This document shows positions 1 through 6,457 of a stretch of 11,666 bases of DNA, one piece after another. The translations under genes and the position numbers were made by a program. The notes under the pieces are model-generated. The model was not told the DNA's origin. It searched no databases and saw only the letters and a list, made by a program, of their open reading frames with translations. The DNA is taken from the NCBI GenBank assembly GCA_024227975.1, contig JAAETV010000205.1, positions 1 to 11,666 on the forward strand, read 5' to 3'. The stretch comes from Actinomycetes bacterium. GTDB lineage: Bacteria > Actinomycetota > Acidimicrobiia > Acidimicrobiales > SZUA-35. The stretch's first letter is position 1. Every line of letters starts with the position of its first letter.

Positions 1-708
1 TACGCGGCACCTCCCGGCCATTCCGGCAATGGATTGTGGCTGATGGCCCCCGACCAGGTAGCCGACATCGTCGAAGCTTTCCACCGGGCCGGCCTCACCG
101 TCCACGCCCACTGCAATGGCGACCAGGCCACTGAGGTCTTCATCGACGCCGTCGAGCAGGTGTTGGAGCGCTACCCCCGCTGGGATCACCGTCACACCGT
201 CCAGCACTGCCAGCTGACGACCAAGGCTCAGTACAAGCGGATGGCGGCGCTGGGGATGGCGGCCAACATCTTCAGCAACCACATCTACTACTGGGGTGAC
301 CAACATCATGATGTCACCGTCGGCCCCGAGCGGGCCCGGGGGATGGACGCCTGCGCCACTTCCTTGCGGGAAGGGGTGCCGTTCTCCATCCACTGTGATG
401 CTCCGGTGACCCCGATGGGACATCTCCACACCATGTGGTGTGCCGTGAACCGGGTGACGGCATCGGGTCGGGTGCTCGGCCCCGAGGAGTGCATCTCGGC
501 TTCAGACGCCCTTCACGCCGTCACCCTGGGGGCCGCCTGGCAGCTCAAGCTCGACCACGACATCGGCTCCATCGAAGCGGGCAAGCTGGCCGACTTCACC
601 GTCCTCGATGACAATCCCCTGACCGTCGACCCGATGGCGATTCGCGACATCAGGGTCTGGGGCACCGTCCTCGGGGGCAAGCTCTTCGAGGCCGACCCCG
701 CTAGCTGA
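1..708 (+). CDS. Amidohydrolase family 3 (YtcJ-like), C-terminal part
   Basis: This is the C-terminal 235 residues of a metal-dependent amidohydrolase of the Amidohydrolase_3/YtcJ type. The frame is open from the first base, so the true start lies outside the window; the TTG at 34 is only an internal codon. Visible landmarks, numbered from base 1, are HAHCNGD (His35 and His37 region, equivalent to the family's HaHaiGD motif), RHTVQHC (His69, probable metal ligand) and IHCDAP (Asp133, probable catalytic aspartate). The end has the usual SIEAGKLADF pattern of the small beta-sandwich domain. Family members hydrolyse C-N bonds in amides, formamides or cyclic amides; the substrate cannot be read here. 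The product should be cytosolic. A lipoprotein gene follows 66 bp downstream on the same strand. Family assignment is secure, substrate unknown. Confidence 0.9.
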   Translation, partial: YAAPPGHSGNGLWLMAPDQVADIVEAFHRAGLTVHAHCNGDQATEVFIDAVEQVLERYPRWDHRHTVQHCQLTTKAQYKRMAALGMAANIFSNHIYYWGDQHHDVTVGPERARGMDACATSLREGVPFSIHCDAPVTPMGHLHTMWCAVNRVTASGRVLGPEECISASDALHAVTLGAAWQLKLDHDIGSIEAGKLADFTVLDDNPLTVDPMAIRDIRVWGTVLGGKLFEADPAS

Positions 709-742
709 CCTGGAAAGCTGAGAAAAGAGTGGCATCCTGATC

Positions 743-754
743 ACCGAGATCGGT
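743..754. repeat. Short inverted repeat upstream of lipoprotein gene
   Basis: ACCGA and TCGGT arms are separated by two bases, lying 20 bp before the start codon of the next gene. It could be a small operator, or chance in GC-rich DNA. It is too weak for a terminator because no T-run follows. Confidence 0.2.
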
Positions 755-774
755 CAAAGTGGAGGGGACTACAG

Positions 775-1206
775 TTGACCAAGAAACTGATCAATGCGCT
801 CGCGGTTGTGGTGATGATGGTGGGGGTGATGTCGTGCGGAAGCGACGCCGGAGGGAGTGGATCGGCCGATGACTCGGGCGGGAGCGACAATGGCAATGAG
901 GCCACCAACGCCGCCGACACCGGATTCGACGAGTCACAGCTTCCCGACAACTTCCCGACCGAGCTGATCCCCCCGGCCTACAGCTCCGGTACCTATCTCG
1001 ACATCGACGATCTGAATTCGGCTGCGTTCGAGAGCTCCACCCCGATTAACGAGACCATCGACCACTACACCGACCTGATTGGCGAGCCAAAGCAAACCGT
1101 CGAAGGCGACACGGGTGAGAAGACAGCTATGTGGGAGGACGGCGGTTGGATCGTGTCGGTGATCGGCTCACCAGAAGAGTCGTTCATCGGGATCGCCGAG
1201 GCATAG
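775..1206 (+). CDS. Small secreted lipoprotein, unknown function
   Basis: A 143-residue predicted lipoprotein. It starts at TTG; the strong ribosome binding site GGAGGGG at 761-767 with 7-nt spacing supports this. The N-terminus has two lysines, a hydrophobic stretch (about residues 5-19) and a lipobox VMSC with the acylated cysteine at residue 21. Residues 22-47 are a Gly/Ser/Asp/Asn-rich linker, followed by a compact acidic domain (about 50-143) with a predicted alpha/beta pattern, including a segment NETIDHYTDLIG and a C-terminal WIVSVIGSPEESFIGI strand pair. I do not recognise a named family for this domain. The protein is expected on the outer face of the cytoplasmic membrane. It precedes the VOC gene by 25 bp and may be cotranscribed with it. 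Confidence 0.8.
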   Translation: MTKKLINALAVVVMMVGVMSCGSDAGGSGSADDSGGSDNGNEATNAADTGFDESQLPDNFPTELIPPAYSSGTYLDIDDLNSAAFESSTPINETIDHYTDLIGEPKQTVEGDTGEKTAMWEDGGWIVSVIGSPEESFIGIAEA

Positions 1207-1231
1207 GAGTGATCATCGGCCCGGTGGCGAC

Positions 1232-1768
1232 ATGAGCCTCCATCTCGGACCTCTCCGCCAGAACGGGTATGTCGTTCCCGATCTCGATGCCGCCATCGAG
1301 GGGTGGCTCGATCTCGGAGTAGGACCGTGGATCGTGTATCCCAACGCCCCCTTCGAGGACTTCGTCTACCAGGGGCACCCCGGTGAGCTCGATGTGTCCA
1401 TTGCCTTGGCCAACAGTGGGCCGCTCCAGATCGAGCTGATCGACCAACACGACTCATCGCCGTCGCTGTATCGGGACTTCCTGGAAGCCAATCCGGCCGG
1501 TGGGCTCCAGCACCTCGGCTACTGGGTCGACGACTACGACGATGTCCACCAGCACTGCCTCGACCTTGGCTGGACCGTGGGTCATGAGGGCTCGATCGCC
1601 GATTGCCGTTTCACCTACTTCGACACCGAGTTCCACGGCGGGACGATCATGGAGATCGCAGCCATGAACGAGGAGCGCCGAGCCAGCTTCGCCCGCATCG
1701 AGCAGATGGCCGCCGAGTGGAACGGCGTCGATCGGCCGACCAGAGTTATCGATCTCAGTAGCAGCTAG
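1232..1768 (+). CDS. VOC/glyoxalase-fold protein (Glyoxalase_4-like)
   Basis: A 178-residue protein of the vicinal oxygen chelate superfamily, similar in layout to methylmalonyl-CoA epimerase and Glyoxalase_4 proteins. Two beta-alpha-beta modules are visible: RQNGYVVPDLDAAI to QIELID (residues 9-71), and LQHLGYWVDD to TIMEIAAM (92-144). The likely metal ligands are Gln10, Glu68, His94 and Glu141, a Q-E-H-E set as in human glyoxalase I rather than the H-first set of methylmalonyl-CoA epimerase. Residues after 145 form a short helical tail. ATG 1232 has no good Shine-Dalgarno, so translation may depend on the upstream lipoprotein gene. The TAG stop at 1766-1768 overlaps the stop of the convergent gene. 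Fold assignment is confident; substrate is not known. Confidence 0.85.
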   Translation: MSLHLGPLRQNGYVVPDLDAAIEGWLDLGVGPWIVYPNAPFEDFVYQGHPGELDVSIALANSGPLQIELIDQHDSSPSLYRDFLEANPAGGLQHLGYWVDDYDDVHQHCLDLGWTVGHEGSIADCRFTYFDTEFHGGTIMEIAAMNEERRASFARIEQMAAEWNGVDRPTRVIDLSSS

Positions 1769-2337
1769 TCCGGCAGCCGGTCGAGGGCCATCTGTGCCGC
1801 TGCCGTCATCGTCGCCGGCAGTGCAGGGACATCGACGATGCCAAACGGGGCGGCGGAGAGGGTGACGAGCCAATCGTCTTCGACAACTTGGAGGTCGACT
1901 CCCCCAAACGTCTCCTCGACGACGATGTACCCCTCATCACCGAAATCGAGAGGCTCGGCCCCGGGGGACTCGCCACCACCGTAGAACTGACGACCCTCGA
2001 ACACCGTCACCACGAGCAAAGCATCCGACTCGGTGACCCATGAGCAGGCCGATGTCTCACCAAAACCGCCGGCGGGGGTCGTGTCGACGGTCGCCGGGGC
2101 CCCGAGAATACGTTCGGCATCGGCCGCGTCGACCAGGACACATGCATCGACGTCAACCGTCTCGGTGGCAGCATCGGTAGTTTCGGGCTCTGGTGTTGAG
2201 GTGGCATCGGAACTGGCAGCAGTGGTGGATGCCTCTTCAGATGGCTCGTCGGGCTCAGCCGAAGGGTCGTCGGAGCCACCACATGCCCCTGCGACCACCA
2301 TCAACACCATCAGCACGCCTATCCACGACCAACGCAT
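1765..2337 (-). CDS. DUF3558-like lipoprotein
   Basis: A 190-residue secreted lipoprotein. The frame extends upstream to 2388, but ATG at 2337 is preferred: it has GGAGGT 8 nt upstream and immediately gives a signal peptide (MRWSWIG followed by a hydrophobic run) with the lipobox AGAC at residues 16-19. Residues 20-62 are a disordered, acidic, Thr/Ser/Pro-rich linker. The globular part begins with ACVLVDAADAERILGAP and has a second cysteine in SACSW (Cys66 and Cys98). This is the layout of DUF3558-type actinobacterial lipoproteins, where the two cysteines may form a disulfide. Function is unknown. It is the last gene of the leftward group ALDH, methyltransferase, lipoprotein, separated from the methyltransferase by 87 bp. 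Its stop overlaps the VOC stop by a shared CTAG at 1765-1768. Confidence 0.8.
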   Translation of the reverse strand: MRWSWIGVLMVLMVVAGACGGSDDPSAEPDEPSEEASTTAASSDATSTPEPETTDAATETVDVDACVLVDAADAERILGAPATVDTTPAGGFGETSACSWVTESDALLVVTVFEGRQFYGGGESPGAEPLDFGDEGYIVVEETFGGVDLQVVEDDWLVTLSAAPFGIVDVPALPATMTAAAQMALDRLPD

Positions 2338-2345
2338 GTGCTCCG

Positions 2346-2351
2346 ACCTCC
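2346..2351 (-). promoter_or_regulatory. Ribosome binding site deciding the lipoprotein start
   Basis: The minus strand reads GGAGGT, 8 nt before ATG 2337. This favours that start over the upstream in-frame start at 2388, which would place 17 extra residues before the signal peptide. Confidence 0.75.
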
Positions 2352-2424
2352 CCAGTCCGATAGCGATCCCAGAACTGTACAAGGCCATATCTGGCGTGAC
2401 GGCCGTCGCCCGTCTGTGCGCCAG

Positions 2425-3057
2425 CTACGGGAGCCTCTTGCCGCCGAGGACGGCTACGACGGGGACGGGGGCCAGGTCGAGCTGGTGGGCGTGCACGTCA
2501 ATGAGGCCAGCGCTGTTCAGCTGATCGACGAGACGCCGACTGGCGGCATCGGTGTCGGCGGCAGTCGCTCCCCGGGCTCGGGGCTGGAGACCAATAGCCA
2601 GGATCCCGTCGTCTTGGAGGTGGTTCTCGATGAGATTGGCCACGATCGTGTCCTGATCCGGCCAGAACTGCCACACATTCATCGAGAAGATCCGGTCGAA
2701 GTGACCGAGGTCGGTCGGTAGGCGTTCGACCGTCCCTTTGCGCAAGACGACTCGGCCCGCTCCGACAGCTCGCCGGTTCCGCTTCGCCGCCTGGCTGATC
2801 ATGGTGTCTGAATGGTCGAGCCCGACGACCTCTCCGTCAGTGATGATGTCGGTCGCCGCGGCCAGGGCAATCCCCGGACCTGGCCCCAATTCGAGCACCC
2901 GCTGGGTTCGATCGAGCTCGAGCAGGTCTACGAACCAGAGGTTGCGTTCGACGTTCGATCCCCGTGTTGACATGATGCGACCAGCGACCGATCCCAGTAC
3001 CCCACGAGGATGGGAGAACTGGGAGATGACGGTGTTCTGTATCCGTTGACTTCCCAT
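2425..3057 (-). CDS. Class I SAM-dependent methyltransferase
   Basis: A 210-residue Rossmann-fold methyltransferase. Motif I is VLELGPGPG (residues 54-62), the acidic end of beta2 is VVGLDHS (Asp81, binding the SAM ribose), and the motif IV region is FDRIFSMNVWQFW (120-132). The N-terminus, ISQFSHPRGVLGSVAGRIM followed by ERNLWFVDLL, is typical of a stand-alone subgroup of small-molecule methyltransferases whose members start QFGxPRG, which supports starting at ATG 3057 rather than at internal Met29. No Shine-Dalgarno is visible before that ATG. The acceptor substrate cannot be inferred. The gene lies 86 bp downstream of the ALDH gene on the same strand; the gap contains repeated CTGACGA half-sites, so it may have its own promoter. 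Confidence 0.88.
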   Translation of the reverse strand: MGSQRIQNTVISQFSHPRGVLGSVAGRIMSTRGSNVERNLWFVDLLELDRTQRVLELGPGPGIALAAATDIITDGEVVGLDHSDTMISQAAKRNRRAVGAGRVVLRKGTVERLPTDLGHFDRIFSMNVWQFWPDQDTIVANLIENHLQDDGILAIGLQPRARGATAADTDAASRRLVDQLNSAGLIDVHAHQLDLAPVPVVAVLGGKRLP

Positions 3058-3080
3058 GCCATGAGTCTGTTTGCGCCCGC

Positions 3081-3108
3081 TTGTCAGCCACTGACGACCC
3101 GCTGACGA
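3081..3108. repeat. CTGACGA half-site cluster upstream of methyltransferase
   Basis: TTGTCAG (3081-3087) and CTGACGA (3091-3097) form an inverted pair with one mismatch and a 3-bp spacer. A second direct CTGACGA lies at 3102-3108. The cluster sits 24-51 bp upstream of the methyltransferase ATG in the only gap between it and the ALDH gene, so it may be a regulator site. Otherwise the 86-bp gap shows nothing clear. Confidence 0.3.
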
Positions 3109-3143
3109 GGTGACTTGCGCACGAACATTCGGCCTGATCGGGG

Positions 3144-4571
3144 TTACCAGTCGACGGCTATGTACTGGGTCTCGCAGAACTCGTAGATGCCCTCACTCGC
3201 CCCTTCGCGACCAAGCCCCGACTGCTTCATACCCCCGAACGGGGCCGCCGGATCCGACATCGCTCCCCGGTTCAGACCGACCAGGCCCGACTCCAACCGC
3301 TCGGAGACCGATAGGCCACGGGCCAGATCTCGGGTGAACACATAGGCGGCGAGGCCCATCTCGGTGTCGTTGGCGTTGGCGATCATGGCGTCGGTGTCGC
3401 TGAAGGGGATGACGGGGGCGACAGGGCCGAAGATCTCCTCCCGGGTGATGGCCAGGTTCGGTTCAACATCGCCCAGCACCGTCGGCTGGAAGAAGTGACC
3501 GGGCCCTTCAATTGCCGATCCGCCGGCTGCCACCCTGGCCCCGGCTTCGACCGCACCACTGACCAGGCCGGAGATGTTGTCGATGGCTCCCGCGTTGATC
3601 ATGGGGCCGCAGGTGACGCCATCGTCGAAGCCACTCCCCACCTTCACCGCCCCCATGGCAGCAGCCAGCCGCGAAGTGAACTCAGCCGCGATCCCGGCTT
3701 CAGCGAAGAAACGGTTGGCGGCGGTACAGGTCTCGGCTGAGTGGCGCATCTTGGCCACCATGGCTCCCTCGACGGCAGCATCGAGATCAGCATCATCGAA
3801 CACGATGAACGGGGCATTGCCCCCGAGCTCCATCGCCACCTTCAACACCCGGTCGGCACAGCGACGAAGCAGCACCCGTCCGACCTCGGTCGACCCGGTG
3901 AACGAGACCATCCTGGTGGCCCGGTGCTCGGTGGCAGCGTCGAACCAGGAGCCCGACGATGTCGTCGGCACCACATTGACCAGTCCCGCTGGCACTCCGG
4001 CTTCCTGGAGGAGATCGGCTACTCGCAGCGCCGTCAACGGGGTCTCCCGCGGCGGCTTGATGACGACGGCGTTGCCGGCCCCGAGGGCGGGAGCAACCTT
4101 GCGGGTGATCATGGCCGCCGGGAAGTTCCATGGGGTCACCATGACCACGACTCCGACGGGAGGATGACGGACGATGATCTTGTTGGCGCCGCCGGGGGCG
4201 GTGCCGATCATGCCGTGGATGCGAACGGCCTCTTCGCTGTTCCAGCGGAAGAACTCGGCCGCGTAGGCGACCTCGCCGCGCGCATCGACGAGGGGCTTGC
4301 CGTGTTCGGCCGTGATGAGCTCGGCCAGCTCATCAGCATGGCTGAGCAGGCTCGACCAGCACTGACGCAAGATCTCGCTCCGCACTCGGGGTGCCGTGGC
4401 CGCCCACTCCTTCTGGGCCGCGGCGGCGGCATCGACGGCTGAGGTTGCATCGGCCGGTGTTCCTGCTGCTACCGAGGTGATCTCCTCACCGGTGGCAGGG
4501 TTGAACACCTTGACTCGTTCACCGTCGCTACCGTCGCGCCAGGTGCCACCGATCAGAATCTGGTCTCGCAT
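3144..4571 (-). CDS. NAD(P)-dependent aldehyde dehydrogenase, succinate-semialdehyde dehydrogenase-like
   Basis: A 475-residue ALDH-superfamily enzyme closest in pattern to GabD-type succinate-semialdehyde dehydrogenases, oxidising an aldehyde to the acid with NAD(P)+. From ATG 4571 the signature residues are all present: TPWNF with Asn149, Lys172 in VIKPP, the cofactor loop FTGSTEVG (224-231), general base Glu248 in MELGGNAPFIVFDD, nucleophile Cys282 in AETCTAANR, and EEIFGPV with Glu379. Length matches the family (about 480). The frame extends to GTG 4601, but GGAGG 7 nt before ATG 4571 decides for the shorter form. It is divergent from an HpaR-like MarR regulator with a promoter and operator candidate between them, so it is the likely target of that regulator. 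The actual semialdehyde substrate is inferred only by similarity. Confidence 0.9.
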   Translation of the reverse strand: MRDQILIGGTWRDGSDGERVKVFNPATGEEITSVAAGTPADATSAVDAAAAAQKEWAATAPRVRSEILRQCWSSLLSHADELAELITAEHGKPLVDARGEVAYAAEFFRWNSEEAVRIHGMIGTAPGGANKIIVRHPPVGVVVMVTPWNFPAAMITRKVAPALGAGNAVVIKPPRETPLTALRVADLLQEAGVPAGLVNVVPTTSSGSWFDAATEHRATRMVSFTGSTEVGRVLLRRCADRVLKVAMELGGNAPFIVFDDADLDAAVEGAMVAKMRHSAETCTAANRFFAEAGIAAEFTSRLAAAMGAVKVGSGFDDGVTCGPMINAGAIDNISGLVSGAVEAGARVAAGGSAIEGPGHFFQPTVLGDVEPNLAITREEIFGPVAPVIPFSDTDAMIANANDTEMGLAAYVFTRDLARGLSVSERLESGLVGLNRGAMSDPAAPFGGMKQSGLGREGASEGIYEFCETQYIAVDW

Positions 4572-4578
4572 GTCGCTG

Positions 4579-4583
4579 CCTCC
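4579..4583 (-). promoter_or_regulatory. Ribosome binding site deciding the ALDH start
   Basis: GGAGG on the minus strand, 7 nt before ATG 4571. It lies inside the coding part of the longer GTG 4601 reading, so the shorter protein is preferred. Confidence 0.7.
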
Positions 4584-4599
4584 GGGGTCTGCTGGTGAC

Positions 4600-4605
4600 A
4601 CCGTA
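4600..4605 (-). promoter_or_regulatory. Putative -10 box of the ALDH gene
   Basis: The minus strand reads TACGGT, matching TAnnnT and resembling TACGCT and TACGAT found before other genes in this window. Transcription would start near 4592 and give a leader of about 20 nt with the GGAGG site. No clear -35 element is seen. Confidence 0.4.
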
Positions 4606-4608
4606 GCA

Positions 4609-4623
4609 ACGTGATTAACATGT
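4609..4623. promoter_or_regulatory. Putative MarR operator in the ALDH/MarR divergent gap
   Basis: ACGTGATTAACATGT is an imperfect 15-bp palindrome (ACrTG, 5-bp centre, CAyGT; 5 of 7 base pairs match). It sits directly upstream of the ALDH -10 candidate and overlaps the possible start codons of the MarR gene. This is a placement where a bound MarR dimer could block both promoters. Assignment is by position and symmetry only. Confidence 0.4.
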
Positions 4624-5105
4624 GCACCATTATGACGACGACAGACGGAGAGGACATCGTCATACGACCATTCACTGAGTCGCTACCGATGGCTCTACTC
4701 CAGGCTCGGGAGTCGGCCATGCGGCTCTTTCGACCCTTGCTGGCCGAACATGATCTGACCGAGCAGCAATGGCGGGTCCTGCGGGGTCTGGCTGGGGCTC
4801 GGCGTGGAGTGGAGGTCACAACGCTGGCTGACCACACCTTCCTCCTCGCCCCTAGCCTGTCTCGGATTCTGTCCAACCTGGAAGACCGGGCCCTGATCGA
4901 GCGGACCCGTGTGGCCCAAGATCAGCGCCGGGCCACCATTACTTTGACCGGCGCGGGCCGAGAGCTTGTCGGCCAGGTGGCCCCCCGGTTCGAGGCCACC
5001 TACAACCTCATCGAGGAGGAGTTCGGGGCCCAACGTCTGGCCCACCTCCTCGACGAGCTTCACGACCTGGCTGCCCTCGGTGCCAGCCGCCCCGGGTCGG
5101 CATGA
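4620..5105 (+). CDS. MarR-family regulator, HpaR-like
   Basis: A winged-helix MarR repressor. The core runs from SLPMALLQARESAMRLFRPLL and LTEQQWRVLRGL through the recognition helix region LAPSLSRILSNLEDR to the wing DQRRATITLT. The phrases LLQARES, LTEQQWRVLR and FLLAPSLSRIL are characteristic of HpaR, the regulator of homoprotocatechuate degradation, and relatives. The start is uncertain: GTG 4611, ATG 4620 and ATG 4632 are in frame and none has a Shine-Dalgarno. ATG 4620 has CAACGT 7 nt upstream, compatible with a leaderless start; ATG 4632 would give 157 residues. It is divergent from the ALDH gene, which it probably controls. Its 3' end overlaps the convergent membrane-protein gene by 46 bp. 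The ligand is unknown, perhaps an aromatic acid. Confidence 0.85.
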   Translation: MCTIMTTTDGEDIVIRPFTESLPMALLQARESAMRLFRPLLAEHDLTEQQWRVLRGLAGARRGVEVTTLADHTFLLAPSLSRILSNLEDRALIERTRVAQDQRRATITLTGAGRELVGQVAPRFEATYNLIEEEFGAQRLAHLLDELHDLAALGASRPGSA

Positions 5106-5515
5106 GTCTGGGGCTCAACTGCTCCTGGCCCACCTTCAGCCTTGACTTTGGCCCGTAGCCAGAGCTGGGTCAGGGCGAAGTCGCCAACCCCGATCCCGAG
5201 GACGATGGCGGTGACAGTGCCGACCGTGGTCAGGATTCCGAGAGCGAGGATGACGATGGTTGCTGCCACCCAGATGGCATCGGCCGCTGAGATCAGCAAG
5301 GTCTCGGCCATGAGCTTGGGGTGGGGCCGGGTGGATATGTACCAGACGTCGACAGCGAAGAGTACTAGCCCGATGCCGATCAGCCGGGTGATGGCGACAT
5401 GGTCGATGCCAAGGGTGTCGGAGACCCAGCTGGCCCCGATGGCGGCGATGAGGCCACCTACAACGGAGGTGGTGGCGTTGAGACGGAGGATTGTACGGAG
5501 TCGTTTGGTCCACAT
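5060..5515 (-). CDS. Small four-helix membrane protein, unknown function
   Basis: A 151-residue integral membrane protein. The frame is open to 5791, but that extension overlaps the divergent regulator and is not hydrophobic. ATG 5515, with AAAGGAA 8 nt upstream, gives a short basic N-terminus (MWTKRLR) followed by four hydrophobic segments at about residues 14-33, 42-61, 71-93 and 95-119. The last 30 residues are a polar, Pro/Ala/Arg-rich tail, and most of it is encoded antisense to the end of the MarR gene. I do not recognise the family. It is divergent from the XRE/MmyB-type regulator across a 114-bp gap with a strong inverted repeat, so it is a candidate target of that regulator. Confidence 0.8.
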   Translation of the reverse strand: MWTKRLRTILRLNATTSVVGGLIAAIGASWVSDTLGIDHVAITRLIGIGLVLFAVDVWYISTRPHPKLMAETLLISAADAIWVAATIVILALGILTTVGTVTAIVLGIGVGDFALTQLWLRAKVKAEGGPGAVEPQTHADPGRLAPRAARS

Positions 5516-5574
5516 GATCTGAGTTCCTTTCACAGGGGTGATGAGATGACGGTCGCATGGACAGGTCATTGAGG

Positions 5575-5595
5575 CGATTACCTGCCAGGTAGTCG
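5575..5595. promoter_or_regulatory. 21-bp inverted repeat, putative operator
   Basis: Half-sites TACCTG (5579-5584) and CAGGTA (5586-5591) flank a single central C and are perfect. Beyond one G-T mismatch pair, CGA (5575-5577) and TCG (5593-5595) continue the symmetry, so 9 of 10 base pairs match. It lies 60 bp upstream of the membrane-protein start and 35 bp upstream of the XRE regulator start. A binding site for the XRE/MmyB-type regulator itself is the simplest reading. Confidence 0.55.
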
Positions 5596-5606
5596 AAACC
5601 GGTTCG
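5594..5606. promoter_or_regulatory. Second inverted repeat next to the operator
   Basis: CGAAACCGGTTCG is symmetric at 5 of 6 pairs around position 5600. It touches the 21-bp repeat and ends 10 bp before the -10 candidate of the XRE gene, so it may be an extra regulator site covering the -35 region. Confidence 0.35.
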
Positions 5607-5616
5607 TCCCGGCCCC

Positions 5617-5622
5617 TACGCT
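5617..5622 (+). promoter_or_regulatory. Putative -10 box, leaderless start of XRE regulator gene
   Basis: TACGCT ends 7 nt before GTG 5630. That spacing would put the transcription start on the start codon itself. No Shine-Dalgarno precedes the GTG, which fits a leaderless mRNA. Confidence 0.45.
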
Positions 5623-5629
5623 CGAACAT

Positions 5630-6439
5630 GTGGCAACCAAAACGGCAACGTTCGGTGAGGAACTGCGACGCTGGCGAACAGCCCGCGGGGTGAGCCAGCT
5701 CGACCTGGCCGGGGCGGCCGAGGTCTCTCAGCGTCACGTCAGTTTCTTGGAGACGGGTCGCTCGAAGCCGAGCCCGGAGATGGTGGTCCACCTGGGGCGG
5801 ACCCTCGATCTTGGGTTGAGGGATCAGAACCTTCTACTCGGTGCCGCCGGCTACGCCCCCGTCTACGCCGAGCGCGGCCTCGACGATCCTGATCTTGACC
5901 AGGTGCGCGATGTGCTAACCACCCTGGTCGCCGCTCATGGCCATTTCCCGGCCTACGTCGTTGACCGTCAGTGGGATCTGGTGCTGGCCAATCCCATGGC
6001 CCAGCTGATCGTGGGTGCCGTAGACCCTGCTCCACCAGCTTCGGTGGCAGCCAACATCTTGCGCCTCACCCTGCATCCTGAAGGTCTGCGACCGATGATC
6101 GTCAACTGGGAGCAACTGGCGACCACCCTGATCCACCGTCTGGAGCGGGAGGTGACCCACTCTCCGAACGACTCCGGGCTACAGGCTCTGTACGACGAGG
6201 CCCGGGTCTATCCGGGAGTCGATGCCCTGCCGACCCGATCGCTGCTCCCCGACGGCAACGATCTCCTGGTTCCCGTGCACGCCAACCTGGGCGGAGTCGA
6301 ACTGCGCTTCTTCACCACCATCACCACGATTGGGGCCCCGTTCGACATCACCCTGGAAGGACTTCGACTCGAGACCCTGCTACCGGCCGACGCTGAGACC
6401 GATACCTTCCTCCGTCAGACCAGCGACAGCCTCAACTGA
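5630..6439 (+). CDS. XRE-family regulator with MmyB-like ligand domain
   Basis: A 269-residue transcription factor. Residues 8-62 form a Cro/C1-type helix-turn-helix (RRWRTARGVSQLDLAGAAEVSQRHVSFLETGRSKPS). A conserved linker, LLLGAAGYAPVY (68-79), leads into an MmyB-like ligand-binding domain (about 90-265) with the PAYVVDRQWDLVLAN motif. This architecture is common in actinobacteria; the ligand domain has a PAS-like fold and some members are reported to bind fatty acids, but nothing in this sequence shows the ligand. The GTG start has no Shine-Dalgarno and a -10 box at the leaderless distance. It is divergent from the membrane-protein gene and probably autoregulated through the inverted repeats between them. 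It converges with the enoyl-CoA hydratase/isomerase gene, with an 18-bp gap. Confidence 0.9.
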   Translation: MATKTATFGEELRRWRTARGVSQLDLAGAAEVSQRHVSFLETGRSKPSPEMVVHLGRTLDLGLRDQNLLLGAAGYAPVYAERGLDDPDLDQVRDVLTTLVAAHGHFPAYVVDRQWDLVLANPMAQLIVGAVDPAPPASVAANILRLTLHPEGLRPMIVNWEQLATTLIHRLEREVTHSPNDSGLQALYDEARVYPGVDALPTRSLLPDGNDLLVPVHANLGGVELRFFTTITTIGAPFDITLEGLRLETLLPADAETDTFLRQTSDSLN

Positions 6440-6457
6440 CGCCTGATGCCTGATGCC

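Noticed and set aside
2033..2721. Two plus-strand frames across the DUF3558-like lipoprotein and methyltransferase
   Set aside because: Both lie antisense to genes with clear signal peptide or SAM motifs and show no domain of their own.
3741..4442. 233-codon open frame on the plus strand
   Set aside because: Antisense shadow of the ALDH gene; the composition (His, Gly, Arg, Asp) is typical of a shifted frame and not of a protein family.
5516..5791. Upstream extension of the membrane-protein frame
   Set aside because: It would run across the operator region and into the XRE regulator gene; ATG 5515 has a proper binding site and starts just before the first membrane helix.
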